DNA of 64,000 bases, taken from positions 248,001-312,000 of the forward strand of contig NZ_MRCQ01000006.1 in the NCBI RefSeq assembly GCF_002304005.1. The letters are read 5' to 3'. How positions within the stretch are numbered: the first letter of the stretch is position 1; every line of letters begins with the position of its first letter. Below are positions 7,708 to 17,247 of the stretch, piece by piece. The translations under genes were made by a program, and so were the position numbers. Origin of the DNA: Flavobacterium sp. ACN6 (GTDB lineage Bacteria > Bacteroidota > Bacteroidia > Flavobacteriales > Flavobacteriaceae). Under the pieces are notes generated by a model. It did not search any database. It saw nothing but the letters and a program-made list of their open reading frames with translations, and was not told the DNA's origin.

Positions 7708-8868
7708 ATGAATAGATTGCTACTTTTATTTGTCGTTTTACTCAGTACTGTAAGCGTTTTTGCACAAAGCGAAGAGTATTCCATACTTGTTAGAGATATC
7801 GAAACATTGGAGCCTATCGAAAATGCAACTGTCGTTATCTTAAAAACAAAACAAGTTTTAATGACTAACGAAGATGGTAAGGTTACTTTTGTTTTGAGCG
7901 GCGGTTCGAATGTAGAGGTTTCAGAAATGAATTATGAAGATCTGACAATACGCTGGGCTTCATTAAAAGAAAATGAGTTTGTAGTTTATCTAAAAAACAA
8001 AAAAGAAAACTTAGACGAAGTTGTCGTTTCAAATGAAAATCTTCAAAAAACACTTCAGAAAATAGTTGCAAATTCAAAACAAAAAATAAGCGTCTCTCAC
8101 CGTTTAAAAGTATATGTTAGAGAGTTTTTTATGCTCGATAACCAGTATTCGTATTATAATGACGGATTGGTTAATTTTCAATTCAATAAAAATAATTCAA
8201 CTACTTTGCTGGTAGAGCAAAACCGTTCGTACGGATTATTGGATACTACAGATGTCAGCGCTGATTTGATGGGATATAATTTGAATAATATCATGGAGAA
8301 TTATTCAAGTTTTAAATATTTTGATCCGCTGTTGGATTCTAAGTCAAAGAAAGAATATGATTTTACGGTTAAAGGACATTCTAAGAATAAAGAGTATTAT
8401 GTGATGTCGGTTAGTCCGTTGGATAAGGCTAAAGAAGCGATAGATAATTTTGAAATAATTTATGATCCGATAAAGAAAATAATTTTAGAATTTACGATTT
8501 CAGTTACTCCGGCGAGTCTCGATAAAATTGAAGATAAAACAGGTACAGGCGATAAAAATATCACTAAATCATTTGTAAAAGTAAATTATCGCTGTGACGG
8601 AACCGATTATTATCTGCTAAGTTCTAACGAAGAAATAGGTTATAGGGTTGTTTTAAAAGATAAACCTAAAAATATTCAAGTCCGAAATAGTTTTGTCACT
8701 ACGGAATTCAATAAACAAAATTTCACTTATAGCGAAAGTGATGTTTTTAAAGAAAAATCGCTTTTTAATAAGAGAAATAAAATCCTGACGAATTATTGGG
8801 ATATTTCTGGTTTTACCGCTACCGATGAAGAAAAAGCGATTATTGCCTCGTTAGAATTTAAATTGTAA
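7708..8868 (+). CDS. Secreted CarboxypepD_reg-like domain protein
   Basis: The 386-aa protein starts with a signal peptide cleaved near VFAQ (residue 20). It is followed by a carboxypeptidase regulatory-like beta-sandwich (about residues 24-95: SILVRDIETLEPIENATV), the domain that often precedes outer-membrane barrels in Bacteroidetes. The remaining 290 residues are beta-rich with many aromatic residues, but there is no TonB plug. It is monocistronic, with a terminator at 8884-8915. The substrate and role are unknown; it is likely periplasmic or surface exposed. Confidence 0.75.
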   Translation: MNRLLLLFVVLLSTVSVFAQSEEYSILVRDIETLEPIENATVVILKTKQVLMTNEDGKVTFVLSGGSNVEVSEMNYEDLTIRWASLKENEFVVYLKNKKENLDEVVVSNENLQKTLQKIVANSKQKISVSHRLKVYVREFFMLDNQYSYYNDGLVNFQFNKNNSTTLLVEQNRSYGLLDTTDVSADLMGYNLNNIMENYSSFKYFDPLLDSKSKKEYDFTVKGHSKNKEYYVMSVSPLDKAKEAIDNFEIIYDPIKKIILEFTISVTPASLDKIEDKTGTGDKNITKSFVKVNYRCDGTDYYLLSSNEEIGYRVVLKDKPKNIQVRNSFVTTEFNKQNFTYSESDVFKEKSLFNKRNKILTNYWDISGFTATDEEKAIIASLEFKL

Positions 8869-8883
8869 TTATATAAGCAGAAA

Positions 8884-8915
8884 AAAAATCCTGAACTTAA
8901 TTGTTCAGGATTTTT
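8884..8915. terminator. Terminator between convergent genes
   Basis: AAAAATCCTGAAC, a 6-nt loop and GTTCAGGATTTTT form a perfect 13-bp stem with flanking A and T tracts. It serves the + strand gene and possibly the convergent receptor gene. Confidence 0.85.
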
Positions 8916-8938
8916 CGTTTATAAACTATTGATAATGC

Positions 8939-8964
8939 ATTGTCAGGCTAAGCGAAGTCGAAGC
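8939..8964. repeat. Dispersed GTCAGGCTGAGCGAAGTCGAAGC-type repeat
   Basis: The sequence is nearly identical to 54581-54603 and related to 32581-32602. It lies between a terminator and the 3' end of the TonB-dependent receptor gene. Confidence 0.6.
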
Positions 8965-8973
8965 TTTTGTATA

Positions 8974-11607
8974 TTAAAAATTAAACCCAAGTCTTGCGTA
9001 GTAATAAGCACCGCTGAAACCCATTTGTACAGCATCCCAATAACCTCCTGCTTCAGTATTTCCTTGCTCGTCTTGTTTCGTTGGGTAAACATTAAATAAA
9101 TTGTTGCTTCCTACAGTCAATTTTAAACTTTTAGTAAATTGATATCCAATTGTTAAGTCGGTAATCAATCTCGGATTGTAAACATCGTCTTCGTCTGCGT
9201 AGTCAACTAAAACCACTTTGCTAAAACGTGTAAAAGCCAATCCAGCATCAAATTTATTTTTATTGTAAGTAAGGTTTAAACCAAATTTATTATCTGGGGC
9301 AGAAGCCAATAAGAAAGCTTTCTCGCGTTTTCCGAAGAAAGTGGCTTCATCCAGAGTACCATTTTTAACCTTGTCAATTTTCATGTCGTTGATGTTTCCA
9401 ACCAAAGTAGCGCCAAATTGACCAAAATCAAATTTTTTCTTCCAAGAGAAAACAATATCTAAACCGTGCGTACTGGTGTCAACACCATTGGCGAAAAATT
9501 GTGCTTCAGAAACACCAAGGTTTAATGCGCTCGCATCAAAATATCCCGTAAGAACGATACGATCTTTTACCTGAATATAATATCCGTCAATTGTGGCAGT
9601 GAAATCACCAAAAGATGCTGTGAAACCCAAAGAAGCATTTACGGCTTTTTCCTCATTCAATTTATCAATTCCAAAAGCTCTTGTAACAGGACTGTCGTTT
9701 GGAGCCAATAAAACTTCTGTTGCACCGCTTGCATTAAAATTGGTAAAACGTAAATTATAATAAATCTGAGCTAAAGATGGAGCACGGAAACCTGTACTAA
9801 CAGATCCTCTTGCATTAATATGATCTGTAATTTTAAGTCTTGAAGCTAATTTTCCGTTTACAGTACTTCCAAAGTCACTATAATTTTCAAAACGAACTGC
9901 ACCGCTGAACATTAAAGCGTCTGTAACATCTATTTCGGCATCAGCATAAAGAGAGAAGTTGGTGCGATCTTTATTAACTTCATTTAGCGGACTGTATCCT
10001 GGGAAACCTTGAGAACTTCCAGGTCTTGGTTCTCCAGAAATAGGATCAATAGGAGCGCTTTGTGTAGTAGGATCAGTTATTGGTTGTCCATTTGTGTCAT
10101 AAGTTGTATATGAACCTTCTTCTCCAGCAAAAATTTCGAATTTTTCTACTCTAAATTCCGTTCCAAAAGCAATGTTTAAACCGCTTAAAACATCTCCATA
10201 GTTTTTTGAAATGTCAAAATTGGTTGTGTTTTGAAGTAAGCTGTGCCCTCCTGCATCAAACTCAAGTGGAGAATTTTCTTCAAGAGAAGCATTTATAGTT
10301 CCTTTAATATCGTATTGAAATTTATTTTTACCAAAAGTATTACTCAAGTCAAATTTCCATCCGCCAGAAGTTTCTGTTCTAATTCCCGCAGCAACTGAAT
10401 TATCATTAATTTTAGAAGTAATTCTTGGCGTATAACCGCCTGGGTAAACAGATTCTACAACTCTTTCGCCATCATTTCGGGTAAAAGCATAAGCATCTGT
10501 ATCTCTAAAATTACTTCCTCCAAAAGCATAAAATTCTGTTTTGTCTGAAATTGGAATCGCAAGATTTGCAAATAAATTTACGCCTTGCATTTCAGCATCG
10601 CCAAAACCTTTTCTAAAATCATATGAAGGTCTTAGCGTTTTGTTTTTGTTTAAAAATTCTCCTGTAATATTTACGTAACCACCTTTGCTTCCAATTTTAG
10701 TCCCGTAGTTTGCAGCAACTCTTACAGAGCCTCCGTCAAAATCCTGATCTTTTCCGTATGAATTTCCATTTCCATTTTTATCCAATCGATAGCCTTTTGT
10801 ATTTGGAGTTCCTTCAAGAAAATCACCTTTTGCGTGTGTGTTAAACACACCATACGTTATAGATCCTGTTAATTCGTCTACATTGTCATTGGTTACAATA
10901 TTAATAACTCCCGCAATGGCATCAGATCCATATTGTGCGGAAGCACCGTCACGAAGAATTTCAATTCTTTTAATAGAAGCGGCAGGAATAGCATTCAAAT
11001 CGGTTCCAGTATTACCGCGGCCACGTGTTCCAAATAAATTTATTAACGAAGATTGATGTCTTCTTTTTCCGTTAATCAAAACCAAAGTCTGATCTGGTCC
11101 CATACCTCTTAAAGAAGCAGGATCAACGTGATCGGCACCATCAGAACCAGATTGTTTATTGGCATTAAAAGAAGGCGCTACATATTGCAGTAACTGATTA
11201 ATTTCAATTTTTCCACTTTGTGTTGTAACATCTTTTACGTTAATTACATCAATAGGAACAGCCGAATTTACAACCGTTCTTTTTGCATTTCTAGATCCCA
11301 CGACTACAACATCATTTAAAACCTGACCGTCGCTTTCTCCTAAAACCACTTCTATTTTGCCGTTAGAAGCTGTTCTTTCAACCGTTGAGAATCCAACATA
11401 ACTAAAAATTAATGTTGCTCCTTCTTTTACATTTATTTTAAAACTACCTTCAAAATCAGTAGAAACTCCATTCGATGTTCCTTTTTCAACAATATTTACA
11501 CGAGGAAGCGGTGCGCCAGATTTGTCTTTTACAACACCCGAGACCTCTTTTTGCGCAAAGAGGAATGCTGAATTCAGCAGAAATAAAAATAATGCAATCT
11601 TTTTCAT
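8974..11607 (-). CDS. TonB-dependent outer-membrane receptor
   Basis: This 877-aa receptor takes ATG 11607 as start (MKKIALFLFLLNSAFLFAQ signal peptide); the open frame reaches 11745 but that extension has no signal-like start. A CarboxypepD_reg-like domain (about residues 20-95, VSGVVKDKSG) is followed by a plug domain (about 110-225, with LRGMGPDQTLVLINGKRRH and EILRDGASAQYGSDAIAGVINI) and a 22-strand barrel ending in aromatic GFNF. No SusD partner lies next to it, so a glycan role is not indicated. It imports an unknown ligand across the outer membrane by TonB energy. Confidence 0.92.
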   Translation of the reverse strand: MKKIALFLFLLNSAFLFAQKEVSGVVKDKSGAPLPRVNIVEKGTSNGVSTDFEGSFKINVKEGATLIFSYVGFSTVERTASNGKIEVVLGESDGQVLNDVVVVGSRNAKRTVVNSAVPIDVINVKDVTTQSGKIEINQLLQYVAPSFNANKQSGSDGADHVDPASLRGMGPDQTLVLINGKRRHQSSLINLFGTRGRGNTGTDLNAIPAASIKRIEILRDGASAQYGSDAIAGVINIVTNDNVDELTGSITYGVFNTHAKGDFLEGTPNTKGYRLDKNGNGNSYGKDQDFDGGSVRVAANYGTKIGSKGGYVNITGEFLNKNKTLRPSYDFRKGFGDAEMQGVNLFANLAIPISDKTEFYAFGGSNFRDTDAYAFTRNDGERVVESVYPGGYTPRITSKINDNSVAAGIRTETSGGWKFDLSNTFGKNKFQYDIKGTINASLEENSPLEFDAGGHSLLQNTTNFDISKNYGDVLSGLNIAFGTEFRVEKFEIFAGEEGSYTTYDTNGQPITDPTTQSAPIDPISGEPRPGSSQGFPGYSPLNEVNKDRTNFSLYADAEIDVTDALMFSGAVRFENYSDFGSTVNGKLASRLKITDHINARGSVSTGFRAPSLAQIYYNLRFTNFNASGATEVLLAPNDSPVTRAFGIDKLNEEKAVNASLGFTASFGDFTATIDGYYIQVKDRIVLTGYFDASALNLGVSEAQFFANGVDTSTHGLDIVFSWKKKFDFGQFGATLVGNINDMKIDKVKNGTLDEATFFGKREKAFLLASAPDNKFGLNLTYNKNKFDAGLAFTRFSKVVLVDYADEDDVYNPRLITDLTIGYQFTKSLKLTVGSNNLFNVYPTKQDEQGNTEAGGYWDAVQMGFSGAYYYARLGFNF

Positions 11608-11736
11608 GGTAATTGGTTTATTGATTTGTTTTTTATTGATTAGTTTTATAAAAGTAATGCATTTTAACAAAATTTTAATAAAATGTTTAAAAATTTTCAA
11701 GAATAGCTTTAAAATTATATTAATGGACAATTTTAG

Positions 11737-11767
11737 TTCGCGCAAGAGCTATTAAATCTTATATTTG
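11737..11767 (+). promoter_or_regulatory. Promoter for ychF
   Basis: A TATATTTG -7 box (11760-11767) lies 19 nt after TTCG (11737-11740), close to the TTTG-N19-TAnnTTTG pattern. Downstream, GCCAAAA/TTTTGGC (11780-11800) can form a small leader hairpin. Confidence 0.5.
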
Positions 11768-11865
11768 CAAAATTTTAAAGCCAAAAAATATCATTTTGGC
11801 AGAAACAGTAAATCATAATACATTAAATTACAAGGTTTAGTGTATAGTAATATAGAAACAAACAG

Positions 11866-12960
11866 ATGAAAGCAGGAATTGTAGGATTACCAAATGTTGG
11901 AAAATCAACATTATTTAATTGTTTATCTAATGCAAAAGCGCAAAGTGCCAACTTTCCATTTTGTACAATCGAACCTAATATTGGTGTTGTAAACGTTCCA
12001 GATCCAAGAATCAACAAATTGGAAGAATTGGTAAAACCAGAACGCGTTCAAATGGCTACTGTAGATATTGTAGATATTGCAGGTTTAGTAAAAGGAGCAA
12101 GTAAAGGGGAAGGTCTTGGAAACCAGTTTTTAGGAAACATTAGAGAGTGTAATGCTATTATTCACGTTTTACGTTGTTTTGATAATGACAATATTGTTCA
12201 CGTTGACGGAAATGTAAACCCAATTCGTGATAAAGAAACGATTGATATCGAGTTACAGCTAAAAGATTTAGAAACTGTTGAAAAACGTTTGGAAAAAGTA
12301 AATCGTGCTGCTAAAACGGGAAATAAAGAAGCGCAGACTGAAAAAGCGCTTTTAGATAGAATTAGAGAAGCATTATTGCAGGCGAAATCGGCTCGTACGA
12401 TTACTCCTCAAGGTAATGATGAAGAAGTTTTAATGGAATCTTTTCAATTAATTACGGCAAAACCAGTTTTATATGTTTGTAATGTTGATGAAAATTCTGC
12501 AGTAAACGGAAATAAATATGTTGATCAAGTTCGTGAATTAGTAAAAGATGAAGATGCTGAAGTAATTATACTTTCAGTAGGAGCAGAGGCAGATATTACA
12601 GAATTAGAAAGCTACGAAGAGCGTCAGGTTTTCCTTGAAGATATGGGATTAACTGAGCCGGGAGCGTCTGTTTTAATTCGTGCTGCTTATAAATTATTAA
12701 AACAACAAACGTATTTTACCGCAGGTGTAAAAGAAGTTCGTGCGTGGACGATCAATATTGGAGCAACTGCGCCACAAGCGGCTGGAGTTATTCATACAGA
12801 TTTCGAAAAAGGATTTATCCGTGCAGAAGTTATTTCATACGAAGATTACGTTCAATACGGTTCTGAGGCAAAAGCAAAAGAAGCAGGAAAATTTAAAGTA
12901 GAAGGAAAAGAATATGTTGTAAAAGATGGTGATGTAATGCATTTCCGTTTCAACGTTTAG
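11866..12960 (+). CDS. ychF: Redox-regulated ATPase/GTPase YchF (Obg family)
   Basis: YchF is a ribosome- and nucleic-acid-associated P-loop NTPase with preference for ATP. The 364-aa protein has the G1 loop GLPNVGKST at residues 6-14, the G3 loop DIAGLVKGAS at about 67-76, a coiled-coil segment at about 125-205 and a C-terminal TGS-like domain (FTAGVKEVRAWTI to the end, about 280-364). Length and motifs match the family well. It is monocistronic between the promoter at 11737-11767 and the terminator at 13006-13037. Confidence 0.97.
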   Translation: MKAGIVGLPNVGKSTLFNCLSNAKAQSANFPFCTIEPNIGVVNVPDPRINKLEELVKPERVQMATVDIVDIAGLVKGASKGEGLGNQFLGNIRECNAIIHVLRCFDNDNIVHVDGNVNPIRDKETIDIELQLKDLETVEKRLEKVNRAAKTGNKEAQTEKALLDRIREALLQAKSARTITPQGNDEEVLMESFQLITAKPVLYVCNVDENSAVNGNKYVDQVRELVKDEDAEVIILSVGAEADITELESYEERQVFLEDMGLTEPGASVLIRAAYKLLKQQTYFTAGVKEVRAWTINIGATAPQAAGVIHTDFEKGFIRAEVISYEDYVQYGSEAKAKEAGKFKVEGKEYVVKDGDVMHFRFNV

Positions 12961-13005
12961 TTTTTTCTCTGAGAAGATAGAAGAAAGAAACAAGATAATA
13001 GATTT

Positions 13006-13037
13006 AAACTGCTGGAGTAATTCAGCAGTTTTTTTTT
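13006..13037 (+). terminator. ychF terminator
   Basis: AAACTGCTG, an 8-nt loop and CAGCAGTTT run into a T-tract. The rest of the 242-nt spacer holds a CTTTCAGTCGAAATGACA dispersed repeat near 13091-13112 and no gene. Confidence 0.85.
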
Positions 13038-13202
13038 ATGTTAAAAAGGGGATTTCTTTAAATTTTCCAAGTATTTTTTGTTATTTCTCCTTTCAGTCGA
13101 AATGACAAAAAAACATGTGGTATTTGTAATAAGAAAAAAGTTTGGCTCAAAAATTGGTTACAGAAAAATAACCAATTACTAATCTAAAATCAACCAATTA
13201 AA

Positions 13203-13880
13203 ATGCTGAAAAAAACTTTCAAATTTCTAGGCTGGACATTTTTCGGAATCTTCGGTTTTCTTGCTCTTTATGTAGTATCTGTTTTTTTGATTTCAAAAAT
13301 CACTGTTAATTCAAACATCAATTTTGCAAAAGAGCAAAAGACGATTCCAATCTACATTCTTTCGAATGGCGTTCACACCGATATAGTCGTTCCTGTTAAA
13401 AATGAGATTAAAGACTGGCGAAATGAAATTCAATTCAGTCAAACCCAATCCAAAGATTCGCTAATGAATTTTATAGCTTTCGGCTGGGGCGACAAAGGCT
13501 TTTATCTTGATACGCCAGAATGGTCAGATTTAAAAGCCAGCACAGCTTTAAAGGCTGCGTTCGGAGTAAGTTCATCAGCGATGCATACTACATTCTTTAA
13601 ACAATTAAAAGAAGGTGAGGATTGTAAGCTTATTTGGATTTCAAAAGAAAACTATCAAAAATTAGTCAATTATATTTCAGAAAGTTTCAGCGATTCCGTT
13701 CACCCACAATGGATTGAAGGTCACAGCTACGGAAAAAAAGATGCTTTTTATGAAGCAAAAGGTAGTTACAGTCTTTTTTATACCTGCAATACCTGGGCAA
13801 ACAGCGCCTTAAAAGCGGCAAACCAAAAAGCAAGTTTATGGACAGTTTATGATAAAGGGATTTTTTGTCATTATAAATAA
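13203..13880 (+). CDS. TIGR02117/DUF2459 family protein
   Basis: This 225-aa protein has one N-terminal membrane helix (about residues 10-32) and an extracytoplasmic DUF2459 domain. Family features seen are SNGVHTDIVVP (about 53-63), FGWGDKGFYLDTP and a C-terminal YTCNTWANSALK with conserved Cys and Trp. The family is sometimes linked to urease or exopolysaccharide loci, but its biochemical role is not established. The following lipoprotein gene starts 7 nt after the stop, so both are likely in one transcript. Confidence 0.85.
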   Translation: MLKKTFKFLGWTFFGIFGFLALYVVSVFLISKITVNSNINFAKEQKTIPIYILSNGVHTDIVVPVKNEIKDWRNEIQFSQTQSKDSLMNFIAFGWGDKGFYLDTPEWSDLKASTALKAAFGVSSSAMHTTFFKQLKEGEDCKLIWISKENYQKLVNYISESFSDSVHPQWIEGHSYGKKDAFYEAKGSYSLFYTCNTWANSALKAANQKASLWTVYDKGIFCHYK

Positions 13881-13887
13881 TCTTGTT

Positions 13888-14568
13888 ATGAAAAAGACAA
13901 TTTTAATTATAGCGATAATTGTATTCAGTATTTCTTGTAAAAAAGCAGAAGCGAACGTAGAATGTGTACAAGGATGCGCAAGTTTTTATTTTGAAAATCC
14001 ACAGCCTGAAAATGATTCTGAAATAGATCGTTTTCCAAATAAATTCAGAGGATTTTATGTAAGTAATGATTCGACTTATATTAGAATTGAAGAAGATAGA
14101 ATTTTACGAGAATACTTTATAAAATTCACAATTCATAAGCTCACATTAGATTCATTAAAAGCTGCATGTGATATTGTTGACGGAAAATTAATATCAAAAG
14201 ACACGAAGGATAAATATGATATGCTGTATAAAGGAGATTCGGTACAGTTAATTCAAAAACACATTGATACTTTATTTAGGTTTTCATTTTATGAAAAAGC
14301 AAAACGCATCGACGGACAATTAATTTTGAGTAGAAAAGATTCTATATTTTGGAATATTCAATTTGTTTCCATTGATAAAAATGTGTTGAAGTTTAAAGAT
14401 CTGTATGATATCAAAGATTTAAAAAAGCTTGATTCTGTAACCAAAATAAAAGCAAAAAATCTCGATTCTGTTTCTTATCTGATAAAACCAGCAAGAAACG
14501 AGTTCAAAAAGATATTTAAAATTAAAGATTTAGGATACGATCGGGAATATAAAAAGGTTACAAAATAA
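13888..14568 (+). CDS. Hypothetical lipoprotein
   Basis: The ATG at 13888 gives a typical lipoprotein signal with lipobox FSISC (Cys17 or so). The longer open frame from 13849 overlaps the previous gene and is rejected. The mature 226-aa protein is Lys/Asp-rich and contains two Cys near the N-terminus (ECVQGC), with no recognised domain. It immediately follows the DUF2459 gene. Function unknown. Confidence 0.75.
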   Translation: MKKTILIIAIIVFSISCKKAEANVECVQGCASFYFENPQPENDSEIDRFPNKFRGFYVSNDSTYIRIEEDRILREYFIKFTIHKLTLDSLKAACDIVDGKLISKDTKDKYDMLYKGDSVQLIQKHIDTLFRFSFYEKAKRIDGQLILSRKDSIFWNIQFVSIDKNVLKFKDLYDIKDLKKLDSVTKIKAKNLDSVSYLIKPARNEFKKIFKIKDLGYDREYKKVTK

Positions 14569-14658
14569 ACATGGAAAAAATATAAGATTCGGTTAAAAAA
14601 CAAGAATTTAAGATTTTGATTTATGCGTAAATTTGAGACTATCTCAAAAAAACAGCAA

Positions 14659-15588
14659 ATGAAAATCAAAAATATCTTCTCAAAAACATGGTTTCTATTA
14701 AAGAATACTTTCTTAGAATTCAACGAGGACAATGCGATTAAACTTAGTGCAGCATTATCTTATTATACGATATTTGCATTGCCTCCTTTGTTAATTATAA
14801 TCATTACTATCTGCGGATTCTTTTTTGGAGAAGATGCGGTAACAGGTCAATTGTACGGACAAATAAACGGAATGGTTGGTAATAGTGCTGCGGGTCAAAT
14901 TCAGGAAGCTATAAAAAATGTGCAATTGTCTGGAGATAATATGTTTGCAACCGTATTTGGAATCGTAATGCTTTTAATAGGAGCGTCGGGAGTTTTTGCC
15001 GAAATACAAAGTTCAATTAATTTTATTTGGGGATTGCGTGCCAAACCAGATAAAGGCGTTAAGAAATTTATCCAGAATCGTTTAATGTCTTTTTCAATGA
15101 TTGCTTCTGTAGGTTTTTTAATGCTGGTGAGTCTTTTGGTTAATACTACTTTAGATTTAGTGAGCTCGCGCTTAAAAATATATTTTCCAGAGAGTACCGT
15201 TTATTTATTTTACATCGTCAATGTTGTAATTGTTCTGGCTAGTATTACCCTTCTTTTTGCCATAATTTTTAGAACGCTTCCAGACGGAAAAATTAGATGG
15301 AAAGATGCTTTTATAGGATCTGGCGTTACAGCCGTGCTTTTTATGATTGGTAAATTTGCAATCGGTTTTTATCTCGGAAGTTCTACTGTGGCCTCAGTTT
15401 ACGGTGCTGCGGGATCTGTGATAATTATTTTGGTTTGGGTGTATTATTCGGCAATTATTCTGTATTTTGGAGCAGAATTTACTAAAGTATATGCAAAATC
15501 TTACGGAGGCAAAATTTATCCTAATGAATACTCAGTTGAGATTCAAAAGGAGATTTACGAAATCGATAATAATGAGCATAAACCATAG
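14659..15588 (+). CDS. YihY/BrkB family inner-membrane protein
   Basis: This 309-aa protein has six likely membrane helices and the YihY signature features LSAALSYYTIFALPPLL (about residues 29-45), a central FGIVMLLIGASGVFAEIQ segment and a C-terminal GSVIIILVWVYYSAIILYFGAEFTK. The start at ATG 14659 was chosen because homologues begin with a short basic segment before WFLLKNTF; the frame is open from 14623. Members were once called RNase BN but are integral membrane proteins of uncertain role. Confidence 0.9.
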   Translation: MKIKNIFSKTWFLLKNTFLEFNEDNAIKLSAALSYYTIFALPPLLIIIITICGFFFGEDAVTGQLYGQINGMVGNSAAGQIQEAIKNVQLSGDNMFATVFGIVMLLIGASGVFAEIQSSINFIWGLRAKPDKGVKKFIQNRLMSFSMIASVGFLMLVSLLVNTTLDLVSSRLKIYFPESTVYLFYIVNVVIVLASITLLFAIIFRTLPDGKIRWKDAFIGSGVTAVLFMIGKFAIGFYLGSSTVASVYGAAGSVIIILVWVYYSAIILYFGAEFTKVYAKSYGGKIYPNEYSVEIQKEIYEIDNNEHKP

Positions 15589-15695
15589 AAGTAATGTAAG
15601 ATAATTTAATCTTATCAGAACGGAACGAATTTTGATAACGTAGTTTATGTTCTTATATAGCTTAAATGGTTAAAAAACCAATAAAATACCACAAT

Positions 15696-16220
15696 ATGAA
15701 AATAGTAGCCTTTGGAGGAAGTAACAGCCAGCATTCGATCAATAAACGTTTAGCGACTTACGCGTCAAGTTTATTCGAAAATGCAGCTGTTGAGGTTTTA
15801 GACTTAAATGATTTTGAAATGCCTTTATTTAGTGTTGATACTGAGAAAGAAATCGGTCAGCACGAACTAGCAAAAGCGTTTCTTGATAAATTAGGCAGTG
15901 CAGATGTATTGGTAGTTTCTTTGGCCGAAAATAATAACAATTATTCAACAGCTTTCAAAAATATATTCGACTGGAGTTCTAGAATTAATAAAGAAGTTTT
16001 TCAGAAAAAGCCAATGCTGTTAATGGCGACTTCGCCGGGAACAAGAGGAGGAGCGTCTGTTTTAGAGATTGCGCGCAATGCTTTACCAAGATATGGAGCC
16101 GAAATTAAAGCTTCGTTTTCGCTGCCAGCTTTTAATGCAAATTTTGATTTAGAGAAAAATCAAATTTCAAATGCTGAATTAGACAAAGAACTAAAAGATA
16201 TTATTAAAGATTGTTTCTAA
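15696..16220 (+). CDS. NADPH-dependent FMN reductase family protein
   Basis: This 174-aa flavodoxin-fold protein has FGGSNSQHSINKRLA at the N-terminus (FMN phosphate-binding loop), LAENNNNYSTAFKNIFDW in the middle and ATSPGTRGGASVLE as the second flavin-contact loop. ATG 15696 (MKIVAFGGSNS) is preferred over 15666. It probably reduces FMN or quinones with NAD(P)H. The transglutaminase gene starts 2 nt after its stop, so they are likely co-transcribed. Confidence 0.88.
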   Translation: MKIVAFGGSNSQHSINKRLATYASSLFENAAVEVLDLNDFEMPLFSVDTEKEIGQHELAKAFLDKLGSADVLVVSLAENNNNYSTAFKNIFDWSSRINKEVFQKKPMLLMATSPGTRGGASVLEIARNALPRYGAEIKASFSLPAFNANFDLEKNQISNAELDKELKDIIKDCF

Positions 16221-16221
16221 A

Positions 16222-17196
16222 ATGAGAATACCCCAAACTGCTTTTATATTTCTTTTCCTGCATCTCTTTTTTATGAATTTTACTTTTGCTCAAAAGTTTA
16301 GCGAAGTAGATCAAATTGTTGCAAAATATCCTAAAAACTTTAGTACGACCGAAAAATTAGCGAATAAAATCGAGAAAGATTTTGACTCTGATTCCGAACG
16401 CGCACGTGCTGTGTTCAGCTGGATTGCACTCAATATAAAATACGATTACAATGCATTTTTAAATCCGCCTAAGATGCGAGGTTTCAGTTATTCTTCGGAA
16501 GCCGAAAAACAGCGAAAAATAAAACAGCTAAATGATGACCTGATTCAGAAAGCTTTTAATTCTAAAAAAGCAGTTTGTGAAGGTTTTACAGCTTTGTATC
16601 AGCATCTTGCTGGATTGGTAGGATTAAAATCAGAAATAGTTAGAGGGGATTCTAAAACTTCCTTACGAGATATCGGACGTAAAAATACTTCCTCTAACCA
16701 TGCATGGAATATGGTTTTAATTGATAAAAAATGGCGTTTAATCGATGTTACTTGGGGGCAGGGGTATTATGACAGCAGTAAAGGCAGAATGGTTAATGAT
16801 TTTGCACCCATTTATTTCGATACAGATCCTGAATATTTTTTTGCTAAACACTTTCCAGATTCAGGTTCCTTTTTGGGAAATAAATTAAGCAAGGAAGATT
16901 TCTTAAACGGACCATTAATTTACAATACAACAATCGAGAAAGATTATAAAATCAAAAGTCCAGATTCTGGAATCATTGAAATAAAAAGAGGCGATAAAAT
17001 TGATTTTGAAATCAAAAATGTTTCAAAATCCAATCAGGTTTTTTATCTCAATAAAAAAAATCAGCCCGTTAAAGTTCAAAATCCAAAAGAGAAACGTGGC
17101 GGTTTAGAATTTCAAATTCTGGCAGATAATAATGTAGGAGAGTACATAACTATTTTTGTGGATACAAATAGTGTTGTCTCATTCAAAATAATTTAA
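16222..17196 (+). CDS. Secreted transglutaminase-like domain protein
   Basis: The 324-aa protein has a signal peptide (cleavage near FTFAQ, residue 24) and a transglutaminase-like cysteine protease fold. The triad is visible as Cys in KKAVCEGFTAL (about residue 119), His in NTSSNHAWNMV (about 160) and Asp in WRLIDVTWGQGY (about 175). A C-terminal beta-rich region (about 230-324) follows. The domain resembles kyphoscoliosis/transglutaminase peptidases in secreted bacterial proteins. Its substrate is unknown. Confidence 0.87.
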   Translation: MRIPQTAFIFLFLHLFFMNFTFAQKFSEVDQIVAKYPKNFSTTEKLANKIEKDFDSDSERARAVFSWIALNIKYDYNAFLNPPKMRGFSYSSEAEKQRKIKQLNDDLIQKAFNSKKAVCEGFTALYQHLAGLVGLKSEIVRGDSKTSLRDIGRKNTSSNHAWNMVLIDKKWRLIDVTWGQGYYDSSKGRMVNDFAPIYFDTDPEYFFAKHFPDSGSFLGNKLSKEDFLNGPLIYNTTIEKDYKIKSPDSGIIEIKRGDKIDFEIKNVSKSNQVFYLNKKNQPVKVQNPKEKRGGLEFQILADNNVGEYITIFVDTNSVVSFKII

Positions 17197-17247
17197 AAAT
17201 AGATTTAATTGCCGTATCTTAGCATGTAATGATCGAATTATAATGCT

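Noticed and set aside
11608..11745. 47-residue N-terminal extension of the TonB receptor
   Set aside because: It is AT-rich spacer translated into Ile/Lys/Phe; the signal peptide begins at ATG 11607.
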